NCBI GenBank assembly: GCA_004211905.1
Contig: SHBP01000008.1
Span: 33,739-97,738 of the forward strand
DNA length: 64,000 nucleotides
From: SAR92 clade bacterium
GTDB taxonomy: Bacteria; Pseudomonadota; Gammaproteobacteria; Pseudomonadales; Porticoccaceae
Direction of reading: 5' to 3'
Shown here one piece after another: positions 36,300 through 46,462 of this stretch. Position 1 is the first letter of the stretch; each line of letters starts with the position of its first letter. The position numbers and the translations under genes are program-made. The notes beneath the pieces were generated by a model, which worked only from the letters and a program-made list of their open reading frames with translations, was not told the DNA's origin and made no database searches.

Positions 36300-38237
36300 C
36301 TATTTTATGTGCCTGTTAACAATCAACTCTTCCACAACCCCTGGATCAGCTAGAGTAGACGTATCCCCAAGATTATCGAGTTCATTCGCTGCAACCTTAC
36401 GCAGGATACGGCGCATGATTTTGCCTGATCGTGTTTTAGGCAACCCTGGCGCCCACTGAATTACATCAGGCTTTGCAATAGGACCTATCTCAACGTTGCA
36501 CAGAGCTATTAATTCAGCTTTTAAGGCATCATCGGGTTCGACATTAGACATGAGCGTTACGTAACAGTAGATGCCCTGTCCTTTGATGTCATGGGGATAT
36601 CCCACCACAGCGGCCTCTGCAACTTTCTCGTGCAGCACTAAAGCACTTTCAACTTCTGCAGTACCCATTCTGTGTCCGGAAACATTAAGTACATCATCCA
36701 CACGCCCTGTTATCCAATAGTATCCATCAGCATCTCTCTTTGCTCCATCTCCGGTGAAATAGTACCCAGGGTATGCACTAAAATACGTCTCAATACAGCG
36801 CTTATGATCGCCATAGACTGAGCGAATCTGACTTGGCCAAGAAGCCTTAATCATTAACAACCCCTCACCTTCACCAATGATTTCATTACCCTCAGTGTCC
36901 AACAGAATCGGTTGTACGCCAAAAAAAGGTTGAGTCGCTGAACCAGGTTTTAAGTCGGTGGCGCCGGGGAGAGGAGTGAGCATATGGCCCCCCGTTTCGG
37001 TCTGCCACCAAGTATCGACAATGGGGCTGCGGGAATCACCAACTGTCCTGTAGTACCAATCCCAAGCCTCTGGATTTATAGGTTCACCGACAGTTCCTAG
37101 TATCTTCAGGGATTGGCGAGAGGTTTTGTGCACAAACTGATCACCGGCTCCCATCAAAGCGCGAATCGCGGTTGGAGCTGTATAGAATTGATTGACTTTA
37201 TGTTTGTCAATCACTTGCCAAAAACGGGATGCATCTGGATAGGTAGGAACACCCTCAAACATTAATGAAGTTCCACCATTACATAGAGGTCCATAAAGGA
37301 TATAGCTATGCCCAGTAATCCAGCCAACATCCGCGGTACACCAGTAGATATCACCTTCTTTATAGTCAAAGGTATACTTATGGGTCATTGCGGACATCAG
37401 TAAATAGCCAGCTGTGGTATGCATTACCCCCTTGGGCTTTCCAGTAGAACCAGAGGTGTACAAAATAAACAACGGGTCCTCTGAATCCATCGTTTCCGGC
37501 TCACAAACGGCCGTCACACTATCTATAGCTTGGTGATACCAGACATCTCGATCCTCAGTCCAACTGACTGCCCCTCCTGTTCGTTTTACAACCAAGCAAG
37601 TATGGACGCAAGGACAACTCTCAAGCGCCTTATCAGCATTCGCCTTGAGCGGAACCGTTTTACCTCCGCGATAGCCTTCATCTGAGGTAATCAAAACATT
37701 GCAATCTGAATCCAAAATCCGATCTTTTAGGGCTTCTGGGGAAAAGCCGCCAAAGACAACAGAATGTACCGCACCAATTCGAGCACACGCTAGCATTGCA
37801 TAGGCTGCCTCAGGAATCATCGGCATATAAATACACACTCGATCTCCTTTTTTTACGCCTCTCTGTCGAAGCACATTGCCCAACTTAGCCACCTGATCAT
37901 GTAATTCTTGGTAACTAATTGCTTTATCATCAGAGGGATCATCGCCTTCCCATATGATCGCTGTTTGATTACTCCTTGCTCCCAAATGACGATCAATGCA
38001 GTTCACAGTTACATTGAGTTTTCCGTCTTTAAACCATTCAGCCTCGCCTTTTGAAAAATCATAACTAGATACCTTAGTCCAAGGTGAATCCCAAGTTAAA
38101 AATTCTTTTGCCTGCTCTGTCCAAAATGTATCTGAGTCATCAATCGATTGCTGATACATGTTCTGATAACGTTCTTTATTAATCCATGCAGTTTCTGACC
38201 AAGATTCGGGAACAGGGTATAGATGTGTTTCGGACAT
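36300..38237 (-). CDS. acs: Acetyl-CoA synthetase
   Basis: AMP-forming ligase of 645 residues that converts acetate, ATP and CoA to acetyl-CoA. The adenylation signature [16 protein letters not shown], the [20 protein letters not shown] segment, the [18 protein letters not shown] hinge region and the C-terminal lysine in [13 protein letters not shown] (the acetylation-regulated residue) are present. The ATG at 38237 starts [13 protein letters not shown] with AAGGA upstream; a longer open frame exists but adds an unrelated 29-residue segment. Followed by the glycerophosphodiesterase; preceded by hexR on the same strand. Confidence 0.96.
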   Translation of the reverse strand: MSETHLYPVPESWSETAWINKERYQNMYQQSIDDSDTFWTEQAKEFLTWDSPWTKVSSYDFSKGEAEWFKDGKLNVTVNCIDRHLGARSNQTAIIWEGDDPSDDKAISYQELHDQVAKLGNVLRQRGVKKGDRVCIYMPMIPEAAYAMLACARIGAVHSVVFGGFSPEALKDRILDSDCNVLITSDEGYRGGKTVPLKANADKALESCPCVHTCLVVKRTGGAVSWTEDRDVWYHQAIDSVTAVCEPETMDSEDPLFILYTSGSTGKPKGVMHTTAGYLLMSAMTHKYTFDYKEGDIYWCTADVGWITGHSYILYGPLCNGGTSLMFEGVPTYPDASRFWQVIDKHKVNQFYTAPTAIRALMGAGDQFVHKTSRQSLKILGTVGEPINPEAWDWYYRTVGDSRSPIVDTWWQTETGGHMLTPLPGATDLKPGSATQPFFGVQPILLDTEGNEIIGEGEGLLMIKASWPSQIRSVYGDHKRCIETYFSAYPGYYFTGDGAKRDADGYYWITGRVDDVLNVSGHRMGTAEVESALVLHEKVAEAAVVGYPHDIKGQGIYCYVTLMSNVEPDDALKAELIALCNVEIGPIAKPDVIQWAPGLPKTRSGKIMRRILRKVAANELDNLGDTSTLADPGVVEELIVNRHIK

Positions 38238-38431
38238 AATGCATTTCCTTACTAGTATAGAATGATGCTCGACAAGGATTTTTATCAAGTAATCTGTGAG
38301 TTTAGTGTCTTTTGGCATCGACACTCAAGTCGCTTAGTGAATTTTGATATAAGACATACTATTAAGCTTTGGGCCGAACAACAATAAATCTGAATTTTTA
38401 ACGGATGAAGGGGAATTAACACAACACCGAG

Positions 38432-39289
38432 CTAGTCTTCGCTCTGATATCTAGTTGGCTTGAGACTATTTTTTATTCTTTCAAGATGAGGCAAAAAATC
38501 CGGGCCTCGCCTCAAAGTAAAACCAGTGGCTAATACATCAAGGACAACTAGATGAACAATACGTGATGTCATCGCCATATATTCATCAGTATTTTCGGGA
38601 ACGTCTACCTCCAAAGCGATGCTACTAACTGCGGTTAACGGAGATGAAGAGGAGGTTAGTGCAATAACAGTGGCCCCGTTATTACTGGCAATCTCAGCAA
38701 TATCAATAATTTCTTTAGTGCGACCAGTGTGGGAAATAACAAAAAATACATCCCCAGCACTTCCCGTAGATGCCAACATCCGCATCATCAGTACATCATC
38801 ATGAAAAGACACTGGCAGATTGAATCTGAAAAACTTGTTCTCCGCATCTCGTGCGACGGAACCCGAGGTGCCAAGCCCGAAAAAGTAAACTCTCTTGGCC
38901 TGAATTAACTGATCGACCACAGCATTCACAACACTATGATCGATGCTATCCCTAATTAAGGCTAAATCATTAATAGTGCTGTCAAAAATCTTTGGTGTGT
39001 AACTCTCTACAGTATCATTTGGATCTACATTACGATTTACAAAACGAACACCGCTGACCAGTGACTTTGCCAATTTTAATTTAAAATCCGGAAACCCGGC
39101 TGTATTAAAACGCTTGCAAAATCGATTTACGCTAGGCTCACTGACATTTGCTCTTTTAGCCAAACTTGCGATGCTTGATCCAGTTGCAGATTCAGGATCA
39201 GACAAAATAGCTTCGGCAACTTTTCGTTCTGACTTATTTAAACCCGGTAGCGCATCTGTGATGACATTAACTAAATTCTGGTGTTGCAT
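38432..39289 (-). CDS. hexR: HexR, RpiR-family regulator of central sugar metabolism
   Basis: Regulator of 285 residues: N-terminal RpiR helix-turn-helix (about 1-77, core SIASLAKRANVSEPSVNRFCKRF) and a C-terminal SIS sugar-phosphate-binding domain (about 120-250, with VYFFGLGTSGSVARDAENKF and ISHTGRTKEIIDIAEIA). HexR senses 2-keto-3-deoxy-6-phosphogluconate and represses or activates zwf/edd/eda/gap/pgi. Assigned by family plus position beside gap, edd and pgi. It is divergent from gap, with two HexR-like sites in the shared 204-bp intergenic region, which implies regulation of gap and probably autoregulation. Confidence 0.92.
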   Translation of the reverse strand: MQHQNLVNVITDALPGLNKSERKVAEAILSDPESATGSSIASLAKRANVSEPSVNRFCKRFNTAGFPDFKLKLAKSLVSGVRFVNRNVDPNDTVESYTPKIFDSTINDLALIRDSIDHSVVNAVVDQLIQAKRVYFFGLGTSGSVARDAENKFFRFNLPVSFHDDVLMMRMLASTGSAGDVFFVISHTGRTKEIIDIAEIASNNGATVIALTSSSSPLTAVSSIALEVDVPENTDEYMAMTSRIVHLVVLDVLATGFTLRRGPDFLPHLERIKNSLKPTRYQSED

Positions 39290-39410
39290 TTTATTAAGCC
39301 CTTCAATTCAGTCTTGAAACAGAGTTTCTCTTTAAATTGCACTGATAGTTTATCTTCAAAAATCACCTACGGGTAGTTTCATCCAAAAACCAACATATTT
39401 TGTAATATTA

Positions 39411-39425
39411 CGTAATAAAGTAACG
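39411..39425. promoter_or_regulatory. Putative HexR operator 1 (hexR/gap intergenic)
   Basis: CGTAATAAAGTAACG, a 15-bp imperfect palindrome fitting the HexR consensus from other gammaproteobacteria (about TGTAATTNAATTACA). The half sites are CGTAA and GTAACG/complement. It overlaps a TGTAATATTACG palindrome at 39401-39412. Lies about 70 bp before gap. Confidence 0.55.
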
Positions 39426-39463
39426 ATTTATTTGCTAAAAATAGCATAAAATCGTATTATTTA

Positions 39464-39478
39464 CGTAATTTTACTACA
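39464..39478. promoter_or_regulatory. Putative HexR operator 2 (gap promoter)
   Basis: CGTAATTTTACTACA; its complement is TGTAGTAAAATTACG, close to the HexR consensus. It lies 16-30 bp upstream of the gap ATG, a position that suits direct repression. Confidence 0.65.
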
Positions 39479-39493
39479 TATGGGGCATTACCA

Positions 39494-40570
39494 ATGTACA
39501 AATTAGCCATTAATGGTTTTGGCCGCATCGGCCGGAATATCGTCCGAGCTCTCTACGAACATCCTTCTCTGAGAGAAAAAATACAAATTGTCGCGATTAA
39601 TGACCTTGGTGATGCAACGGTAAATGGGCATCTGTTAAGCTTCGATACTGTTCATGGGCGATTCAACCAAGCGGTTGAAGTAAATAATGACGCCCTCTAC
39701 ATTAATGGTGAAAAGATTCATTGGTTTAGTGAGCGAGATCCTAGCAACATTCCTTGGGGTGAGCTCGATGTTGACCTCGTTTGCGAATGCACTGGTGTGT
39801 TTACTGATAGAGAGAAAGCCAGCCTTCATTTAAAGGCAGGAGCGAAGAAGGTATTAATTTCAGCTCCTGGTAAGAATATGGATGCGACGATAGTCTATGG
39901 AATTAACGATAATATATTAACTCAAGATCATCAGGTTGTTTCTAACGCTTCTTGTACCACTAACTGTTTAGCTCCCATCGTAAAGCCTCTGTATGAGAAC
40001 CTAGGACTTGAGTCAGGTTATATGACCACTATCCACGCGTACACTAATGATCAGCAGCTTACTGATGCTTATCATCCTGATATTTACAGAGCACGGTCAG
40101 CGACTCATTCAATGATTCCTACCAAAACAGGCGCGGCAGCCGCAATCGCTGAGGTAATTCCTGAGTTGAAGGGAAAGCTAGACGGAATGGCAGTGCGAGT
40201 ACCCACCATCAATGTTTCTTTGGTTGATTTAACTTTTAATGCAGGCCGTATTACTTCCGAGGAAGAGGTCAATCGAATTGTAAAAGAGGCTGCAGAAAAC
40301 GAGTTGAAATCCGTACTGAGTTACTGTGACAAGCCACTAGTTTCGGCTGATTACAACCACATCCCTTTCTCAAGTAACTTTGATGCACTCCAAACAAAAG
40401 TTAATGGGTCCTTAGTAAAAGTGATGGCTTGGTATGACAACGAATGGGGATTTTGTAATCGTATGCTAGATAATAGCCTGGCATTACTCAATGCTCAGAA
40501 AGAGATTAATACAGGCTTAAATTTGGAAGAAAATTACGCTGATCAGTCAACAAATGATCTCGTAGCCTAA
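39494..40570 (+). CDS. gap: Glyceraldehyde-3-phosphate dehydrogenase, type I
   Basis: NAD-dependent dehydrogenase of 358 residues. [17 protein letters not shown] (4-20) is the Rossmann motif; C154 in SNASCTTNC is the catalytic cysteine; [16 protein letters not shown] and [13 protein letters not shown] follow the family pattern. The protein carries a C-terminal extension of about 20 residues beyond the usual end (after [11 protein letters not shown]), of unknown meaning. Being next to hexR and close to the Entner-Doudoroff genes, it is probably the glucose-induced isoform. A terminator follows. ATG preceded by GGGG at 9 bases. Confidence 0.94.
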   Translation: MYKLAINGFGRIGRNIVRALYEHPSLREKIQIVAINDLGDATVNGHLLSFDTVHGRFNQAVEVNNDALYINGEKIHWFSERDPSNIPWGELDVDLVCECTGVFTDREKASLHLKAGAKKVLISAPGKNMDATIVYGINDNILTQDHQVVSNASCTTNCLAPIVKPLYENLGLESGYMTTIHAYTNDQQLTDAYHPDIYRARSATHSMIPTKTGAAAAIAEVIPELKGKLDGMAVRVPTINVSLVDLTFNAGRITSEEEVNRIVKEAAENELKSVLSYCDKPLVSADYNHIPFSSNFDALQTKVNGSLVKVMAWYDNEWGFCNRMLDNSLALLNAQKEINTGLNLEENYADQSTNDLVA

Positions 40571-40613
40571 GTGAATCTTTTGTAATCCCTACAGTGGCGC
40601 AACATTCTACAAG

Positions 40614-40640
40614 GCTCTTGTTACACCAAAAAGAGCTTTT
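40614..40640 (+). terminator. Rho-independent terminator after gap
   Basis: GCTCTT (40614-40619) pairs with AAGAGC (40631-40636), followed by TTTT. It lies 43 bp after the gap stop and before the end of the convergent pgl gene. Confidence 0.55.
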
Positions 40641-40655
40641 CGAATCCTTTACAAT

Positions 40656-41345
40656 TTATCTTGCCCAGAAAACTCTGATAGGCGTGCATGATTGCTGAAG
40701 AACAGCGCGTATCGGCAGCTCAAGATGATCATCACCATCACAAGCCCGACTCAGCACTTCTTGCTTACCTTGACCGCAAAGGTGAACAATAATCAGCTGA
40801 CTATCAAGTAATCTTGGTAAGGTCATACTCATTCTGTCATGGGGAGCTTCGAGAGGAATTACCGCTATACAGCTTCTGCCAGAGTCCATATCAAGACCCT
40901 TAGAGAGAGCCTCGGAGCCAGGGAACAGTGATGCAGTGTGGCCATCATCACCCATACCGAGAATAACAACAGTAAAGGTGTCAATGGCAGAGAGGCTCTG
41001 CTCTAAAGAATCTTCTCCTTCAACAGCAGAAGAAGAACTGGATTTAAGAGGCAAGAATCTAGCGCTACTTGCTTCGTTAATTAATAAATTTTCTCTAACA
41101 AGTTTTTCGTTGCTATCTTTGTGGTCAGGATCCACCCACCGTTCATCTGCAAGAGTGACAGTAACCTTTGACCAATCTAGAGCTTGCTGTGATAACAAAT
41201 GAAAGAAACCTTGTGGCGTTCTCCCTCCAGATACCACCAAAGAAGCTACCTCATGGATCTCGATCGCTTCAGACAACAAATCAACCACCTGTTTTACTAG
41301 AGCGACGTCAAGAGCGGATGCATTCTCAAATTCTAAAATATCCAT
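40656..41345 (-). CDS. pgl: 6-phosphogluconolactonase
   Basis: Enzyme of 229 residues that hydrolyses 6-phosphogluconolactone to 6-phosphogluconate. SVVSGGRTPQGFFHLL (sugar-phosphate-binding loop), TLADERWVD and VILGMGDDGHTASLFPGS are the diagnostic motifs. The start MDILEFENAS at 41345 has AGAGGAA upstream and lies just after the zwf stop (41347); an alternative further upstream would run inside zwf. Last gene of the edd-glk-eda-zwf-pgl operon. Confidence 0.95.
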   Translation of the reverse strand: MDILEFENASALDVALVKQVVDLLSEAIEIHEVASLVVSGGRTPQGFFHLLSQQALDWSKVTVTLADERWVDPDHKDSNEKLVRENLLINEASSARFLPLKSSSSSAVEGEDSLEQSLSAIDTFTVVILGMGDDGHTASLFPGSEALSKGLDMDSGRSCIAVIPLEAPHDRMSMTLPRLLDSQLIIVHLCGQGKQEVLSRACDGDDHLELPIRAVLQQSCTPIRVFWAR

Positions 41346-41346
41346 A

Positions 41347-42804
41347 CTATTCCTCTTGCCAACTCCGATTATCATTTTCAATCAGAATTTCAGCCCGGGA
41401 TGGTCCCCAAGATCCTGCACTGTAGGGTTTTGTTGCTACTTTCTTGTCTCGCCAAGAAGCTAAAAGTCGGTCACACCAGTGCCAAGATGCTTCAATTTCG
41501 TCTCTACTAACAAATAACCACTGATCTCCTTTCATCACTTCCAATAATAGTCGCTCATAGGCGTCGGCAATTCTCGACTCTCCTGAAGAATCAAAAAAAT
41601 CAAGATTCAGCGTTCGCTTTTCGGTTTTTAGTCTTTCTTTCAAACTCTGCTTTTTAGATACCATTTCAAGCTCGATACCCTCATTTGGCTGTAATCGGAT
41701 GACCAGCTTGTTATTGGCTTCCCCTTCAGTCTCAGGAAATAGAGAATGAGGGTTATCCTTATAAACAATAACTACCTGGGTCACTTTATCCTGCATTCGT
41801 TTACCAGTTCGCAGATAGAAGGGAACACCCGCCCAACGCCAGTTATCAATATGTACTTTTAGAGCAACATAAGTTTCATTATTACTGCTGTCACTTTCAC
41901 AGCCCTCTTCTTCCATATAACCAACAACCGGAGATCCTGAAATCCAGCCCGCGGAATATTGTCCACGCACTGCATGATCTTCAACCTTATCTTCGCAGAT
42001 TGGCCGCAAAGCTCTCAGCAGCTTTACTTTTTCGGCTCGGATCTCATCTGCTTTAAGAGAACTAGGGGGCTCCATTGCAACCATACATAACAACTGCAAA
42101 AGATGGTTTTGCACCATATCTCTGAGCTGTCCAACCTTGTCATAATATGACCAGCGCCCCTCAATGCCCACAGTCTCCGCGGCAGTAATCTGGACATGGT
42201 CGATACAACTGTTATCCCACTGCGAGTTAATCATTCGATTAGCAAAGCGAAGTGCGAGTAGATTTTGGACAGTTTCTTTACCAAGATAGTGATCAATTCG
42301 ATAGATATTACGCTCATCAAAATACTGGCCGACCGCCCCATTAACTTGCTCAGAGCTTTGTAAGTCATGTCCTATGGGTTTTTCAAGAACAATTCTGGAT
42401 GTCGGAGTAACACAGCCTGCATCGTCTAAATGCTTGCAAATAGATCCGAATAAACTAGGGGGCGTCGCTAAATAATAAATCATAGTACGCTTGTCTACGA
42501 CCCATTGTTTTAAACCTGCAAATTCCTTTTTTTGAGAAAAATCTACCTTAATGTAATGTAATCGACGACTAAAACGCGTCCAAGCTTTCTCGTCCCATTT
42601 ATCCTTATCATAAAGATCTTTGAAAAGCTCAGAGGTGTGTTTAATGAACTCTACAGTGTCTATATTCTCTCTTGCAACTGCAGCGACACGGGTGCTATCT
42701 GGGAGTAATCCCGCTTTATCAAGCTGATAGAGCGCCGGCAACAACTTCCGTTTCGCTAGATCACCTCGAGCGCCAAAAATAACTAGATCAATATTACTGC
42801 TCAT
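41347..42804 (-). CDS. zwf: Glucose-6-phosphate 1-dehydrogenase
   Basis: Oxidises glucose-6-phosphate to the lactone with NADP or NAD. Length 485. IFGARGDLAKRKLLPALYQL is the dinucleotide motif and IDHYLGKETVQNLLALRF carries the catalytic histidine and lysine. Fourth gene of the Entner-Doudoroff operon; the stop abuts pgl. Regulation is expected through the HexR sites upstream of edd. Confidence 0.96.
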   Translation of the reverse strand: MSSNIDLVIFGARGDLAKRKLLPALYQLDKAGLLPDSTRVAAVARENIDTVEFIKHTSELFKDLYDKDKWDEKAWTRFSRRLHYIKVDFSQKKEFAGLKQWVVDKRTMIYYLATPPSLFGSICKHLDDAGCVTPTSRIVLEKPIGHDLQSSEQVNGAVGQYFDERNIYRIDHYLGKETVQNLLALRFANRMINSQWDNSCIDHVQITAAETVGIEGRWSYYDKVGQLRDMVQNHLLQLLCMVAMEPPSSLKADEIRAEKVKLLRALRPICEDKVEDHAVRGQYSAGWISGSPVVGYMEEEGCESDSSNNETYVALKVHIDNWRWAGVPFYLRTGKRMQDKVTQVVIVYKDNPHSLFPETEGEANNKLVIRLQPNEGIELEMVSKKQSLKERLKTEKRTLNLDFFDSSGESRIADAYERLLLEVMKGDQWLFVSRDEIEASWHWCDRLLASWRDKKVATKPYSAGSWGPSRAEILIENDNRSWQEE

Positions 42805-42835
42805 AATCTACCTCAGTAGTTAGTCTAACATTCGA

Positions 42836-43462
42836 TCAAGAACTGCTTTCACAAGTCTTCACAGCTTCTCTTGCTAATAATTCGATTTCTTGCCAACGCT
42901 TCTCTCTGACCAACTCGGCCGCGGTTATCCAAGAGCCCCCGACCGACAAGACATTCTTTAAAGCTAAGTAATCCGATACATTGTGTAAACCGATACCGCC
43001 GGTAGCACAGAATCTGACATTACTAAATGGCCCTTGAAAGGACTTCAATAAAGTCGTCCCTCCAACTGCCTCAGCAGGGAAAAATTTAAAACAATCAAAT
43101 CCGTAGTCCAATCCACGCATCACTTCACTGGCAGACGAAACACCTGGTAAAAACGGAGTCGACGAGGCTCGGGCAGCATGCAGTAGCTCATCCGTTGATC
43201 CTGGAGAAACGATGAATTGGCATCCAATTTCCTCGGAAACTGAGAATTGGCTCACGTTATTCACCGTACCTGAACCTACAATCGCCTCTGGCACATGCTT
43301 AATAATCTGCTTAATACCAGGGATAGCTGCATCTGTTCTCAAGGTCACCTCAAGCACGGGAAGACCCCCAGCAACCAAAGCCTCAGCAAGAGGCACTGCA
43401 TCTTCAATCCTTTCAATCACCACAACGGGAATTATAGGGTGAGCAGTTAATAATTTGTTCAT
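42836..43462 (-). CDS. eda: KDPG aldolase
   Basis: Aldolase of 208 residues that splits 2-keto-3-deoxy-6-phosphogluconate into pyruvate and glyceraldehyde-3-phosphate. The Schiff-base lysine K126 in FKFFPAEA, E38 and R42 in LEVTLRTD, and GSGTV at 63-67 are present. Between glk and zwf, 11 bp after glk. Confidence 0.96.
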   Translation of the reverse strand: MNKLLTAHPIIPVVVIERIEDAVPLAEALVAGGLPVLEVTLRTDAAIPGIKQIIKHVPEAIVGSGTVNNVSQFSVSEEIGCQFIVSPGSTDELLHAARASSTPFLPGVSSASEVMRGLDYGFDCFKFFPAEAVGGTTLLKSFQGPFSNVRFCATGGIGLHNVSDYLALKNVLSVGGSWITAAELVREKRWQEIELLAREAVKTCESSS

Positions 43463-43473
43463 AAATTTATCCT

Positions 43474-44445
43474 CTAGAGCCGCCCAAGCTTCTTTGCAGC
43501 ACCTAGGAGCCCCAAGTTTTCGCGCACAACGATATAAACTGGAATCGGTTTCAAATAACTAACAAAACGTCCTTTGTCTTCAAACTTGCTTCGAAAATCA
43601 CTATTGATGAAGAAATCTTGAAACCGAGGTATAACTCCCCCAGCGATGTATATGCCACCTTTTGCACCATAGGTGAGCGCTAGGTTGCCTGCGGCCGCAC
43701 CTATACCCTCACAAAACATATTTAACGTTTGCAACGCCATAACATCAGCTTTTTCTATAGCACCCGTGACTACTTCTGCAGGGGAAGAAAAAACCTTGGG
43801 AACCTCTTCAATACTACAAAGGGCAGAATAAATATTAAGCAATCCTTTACCAGACAACAGACGCTCTAAAGAAACTCGACCAAACTGCCCCCTCAAACAA
43901 TCAACCACAGCACTCTGCAGATCATTGATAGGTGAATAATCTGCATGTCCACCCTCAGTATCAAGGACATGATAGCCGCTCTCAGTTGGAAGCAATCCTG
44001 CAACGCCGAGTCCTGTGCCAGCGCCCAAAACACCCACTGCCCTATTTTGTATAGGTTCATGGCCACCGACCTGAACCAAGTCAGCATCAGAGAGCTCTGT
44101 AATACCATGGGCAACAGCTTCAAAATCATTAATAATTGATAAATGATTACAACCTAAACTTGCCTTTAGATCCGCTTTAGTAAAAGTCCAATGACTATTT
44201 GTGAATGAAATCACTTCAGTATCAGCGGGACAGGCAACAGCGAAACAAACTTTATCAGGATTACTGCGCCAGCCTGTTGCTCTGGATATCTCATCTAAAA
44301 GAATGGTTATTAAAGTTTCAAACTCAGGATATTCTTCAACGGAGTGAAAAAACTGAAAGTCACTCTCTAGCTGACCGGCAATGACCGCCGAAAATCTCGC
44401 ATTAGTGCCACCGATATCAGCCACTAAATTCCATACCTGACTCAT
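43474..44445 (-). CDS. glk: Glucokinase
   Basis: ROK/Glk-type kinase of 323 residues that phosphorylates glucose. DIGGTNARFS at 9-18, NDFEAVAHGI and GAGTGLGVAGLLP are the ATP and glucose motifs, with the catalytic aspartate in NDFEA. Lies 3 bp after the edd stop codon. Its presence suggests glucose enters unphosphorylated by a permease outside this window, since no PTS gene is seen here. Confidence 0.95.
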   Translation of the reverse strand: MSQVWNLVADIGGTNARFSAVIAGQLESDFQFFHSVEEYPEFETLITILLDEISRATGWRSNPDKVCFAVACPADTEVISFTNSHWTFTKADLKASLGCNHLSIINDFEAVAHGITELSDADLVQVGGHEPIQNRAVGVLGAGTGLGVAGLLPTESGYHVLDTEGGHADYSPINDLQSAVVDCLRGQFGRVSLERLLSGKGLLNIYSALCSIEEVPKVFSSPAEVVTGAIEKADVMALQTLNMFCEGIGAAAGNLALTYGAKGGIYIAGGVIPRFQDFFINSDFRSKFEDKGRFVSYLKPIPVYIVVRENLGLLGAAKKLGRL

Positions 44446-44448
44446 ATT

Positions 44449-46272
44449 CTACTCTCCAGCAAACAAATAGGACGCACCCTGTTCAGCATTACTTATATTA
44501 TCTCTATTGACTGCAAACAATTCTCGTCCGCATCCACGCTGACTGCCCTTCGGGTTCGGCGCTGCTTCGCGAGAGTTAACGACATTCATATCTTCAAGAC
44601 ATTCGATCTGCCCGGAAACTGCATCCACTCTGATCAAGTCACCATTTTGCAATTTAGCCAATAAACCACCGTCAACAGCCTCTGGTACTATGTGGATAGC
44701 TGCCGGCACTTTACCAGAAGCCCCCGACATGCGTCCATCTGTGACGAGTGCTACCTTGTATCCCTTGTCCTGCAATATGCCCAAAAATGGCGTTAATTTA
44801 TGCAGTTCTGGCATCCCCAAAGCCTTAGGTCCCTGATGCCGCACTACCACCACGCAATCTTTATTTAACTGCCCTGCTTTGAACATGCCCTCTAACTTAT
44901 CTTGATCATCCAAGACTATCGCGGGCGCTTCAATAACTTGGTGTTCAGGGGCAACCGCTGACACCTTGATAACGCCACGTCCTATGTTTCCGGACAACAA
45001 ACGAATTCCACCTTCCTTTGAAAAAGGCTGTGCTATCGTAGTCAGCACCTCCAGATCTAACGGCTGCTCAGGTGATTCTCTCCAGACGATCTTATCGTCC
45101 TCGATAAAAGATTCTTGAGTAAACGATGAAAAGTTCTTTCCCCATACCGTCTTCGCATCTCCATGCATAAAACCTGAGTCCAAAAGTTGCCGGAACATAC
45201 AACTAGTGCCTCCCGCCGCATGAAAATGATTAACATCAGCCTCGCCATTTGGGTAAACTTTTGCCAGCAGAGGCACAACAGCGGAAAGTTCAGCTATGTC
45301 ATCCCAATTCACAATAATGCCAGCCGCACGGGCAATAGCTACGAGGTGCATCGTATGGTTGGTAGACCCACCTGATGCCAACAGAGATACGGTTGCATTA
45401 ACAATAGATCTTTCATCAACAATCTCACCTACGGGTCTATAGTCCAAACCCAATGCCGTGACACGAGTAAGTTGATGGCATGCCTCTACGGTGAGCCGCT
45501 GACGCATGGGATCACTAGGATTAACAAAAGAACTGCCCGGCAACTGCAAACCCAGAGCCTCTAGAAGAACTTGATTGCTGTTTGCAGTACCGTAAAATGT
45601 GCAGGTGCCAGCACTATGGTAAGAATCAGATTCCGCTTGCAAAAGCTCCTCTCGCCCGACCTTTCCTTCTGCAAATAACTGTCGAATCCGTTGCTTTTCT
45701 TTATTTTTTAATCCTGACTCCATTGGTCCCGCAGGAATAAATATGGCAGGTAAATAACCAAAACTTAGCACACCAATTAAGAGACCTGGAACGATCTTGT
45801 CACAAATCCCAAGAGCCAGAACACCATCAAACATTTGATGTGAAAGCGAAATAGCTGTGCATTGGGCGATTATATCTCTACTAAGCAAGCTAAGTTCCAT
45901 GCCATCTTGCCCCTGAGTCACACCATCGCACATGGCCGGAACTGCTCCCGCAACTTGTGCGGTGCATCCTATATCTCGCATTGCTCGCTTGATAATTTCT
46001 GGATACTCGGCATAAGGCTGATGGGCTGAAAGCATATCGTTATAGGCAGTAACAATTGCCATATTCCCAGATTCCATCATTCTTAGGCTACTTTTGTCGC
46101 CCGCATCACAGGCGGCAAAACCATGGGCAAGATTACCGCAACTGAGCTTGCCTCGCTCAGGCCGATTATTATGATCCTCAGATATTTGCGCTAAATAATC
46201 AGCGCGCAAATCAGCACTACGATCTATAATGCGTTGGGTGACTTCTTCAACATATCGATTAAGTTGGGTCAT
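44449..46272 (-). CDS. edd: 6-phosphogluconate dehydratase
   Basis: Iron-sulfur dehydratase of 607 residues, converting 6-phosphogluconate to KDPG. The cluster-binding cysteines lie in [23 protein letters not shown] and [32 protein letters not shown] is near the C-terminus. First gene of the five-gene operon. It is divergent from pgi across 190 bp containing two HexR-like palindromes. Confidence 0.96.
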   Translation of the reverse strand: MTQLNRYVEEVTQRIIDRSADLRADYLAQISEDHNNRPERGKLSCGNLAHGFAACDAGDKSSLRMMESGNMAIVTAYNDMLSAHQPYAEYPEIIKRAMRDIGCTAQVAGAVPAMCDGVTQGQDGMELSLLSRDIIAQCTAISLSHQMFDGVLALGICDKIVPGLLIGVLSFGYLPAIFIPAGPMESGLKNKEKQRIRQLFAEGKVGREELLQAESDSYHSAGTCTFYGTANSNQVLLEALGLQLPGSSFVNPSDPMRQRLTVEACHQLTRVTALGLDYRPVGEIVDERSIVNATVSLLASGGSTNHTMHLVAIARAAGIIVNWDDIAELSAVVPLLAKVYPNGEADVNHFHAAGGTSCMFRQLLDSGFMHGDAKTVWGKNFSSFTQESFIEDDKIVWRESPEQPLDLEVLTTIAQPFSKEGGIRLLSGNIGRGVIKVSAVAPEHQVIEAPAIVLDDQDKLEGMFKAGQLNKDCVVVVRHQGPKALGMPELHKLTPFLGILQDKGYKVALVTDGRMSGASGKVPAAIHIVPEAVDGGLLAKLQNGDLIRVDAVSGQIECLEDMNVVNSREAAPNPKGSQRGCGRELFAVNRDNISNAEQGASYLFAGE

Positions 46273-46299
46273 AGTAAGTCCATTGGTTTGATGCTATAT

Positions 46300-46314
46300 T
46301 GTAACAAAATTACG
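46300..46314. promoter_or_regulatory. Putative HexR operator 3 (edd promoter)
   Basis: TGTAACAAAATTACG, a near-consensus HexR palindrome, 28 bp upstream of the edd start. Position suits repression of the edd operon. Confidence 0.65.
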
Positions 46315-46352
46315 TAATTTAGGGAAAAATAATCCATAAAAGTCTATTTTTA

Positions 46353-46367
46353 CGTAATTTAATTACA
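46353..46367. promoter_or_regulatory. Putative HexR operator 4 (edd/pgi region)
   Basis: CGTAATTTAATTACA; its complement TGTAATTAAATTACG is the closest match of the four to the HexR consensus. Located between the divergent edd and pgi genes, 95 bp before the pgi ATG. Confidence 0.7.
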
Positions 46368-46462
46368 TTTTAAGGGTGATAACACTGCTTTAACCCCTAA
46401 GCAATCGACTTTAGGCCTACATTTACTATTTTGGCATCCTATTAAAAAGGAATGATTTTCCC

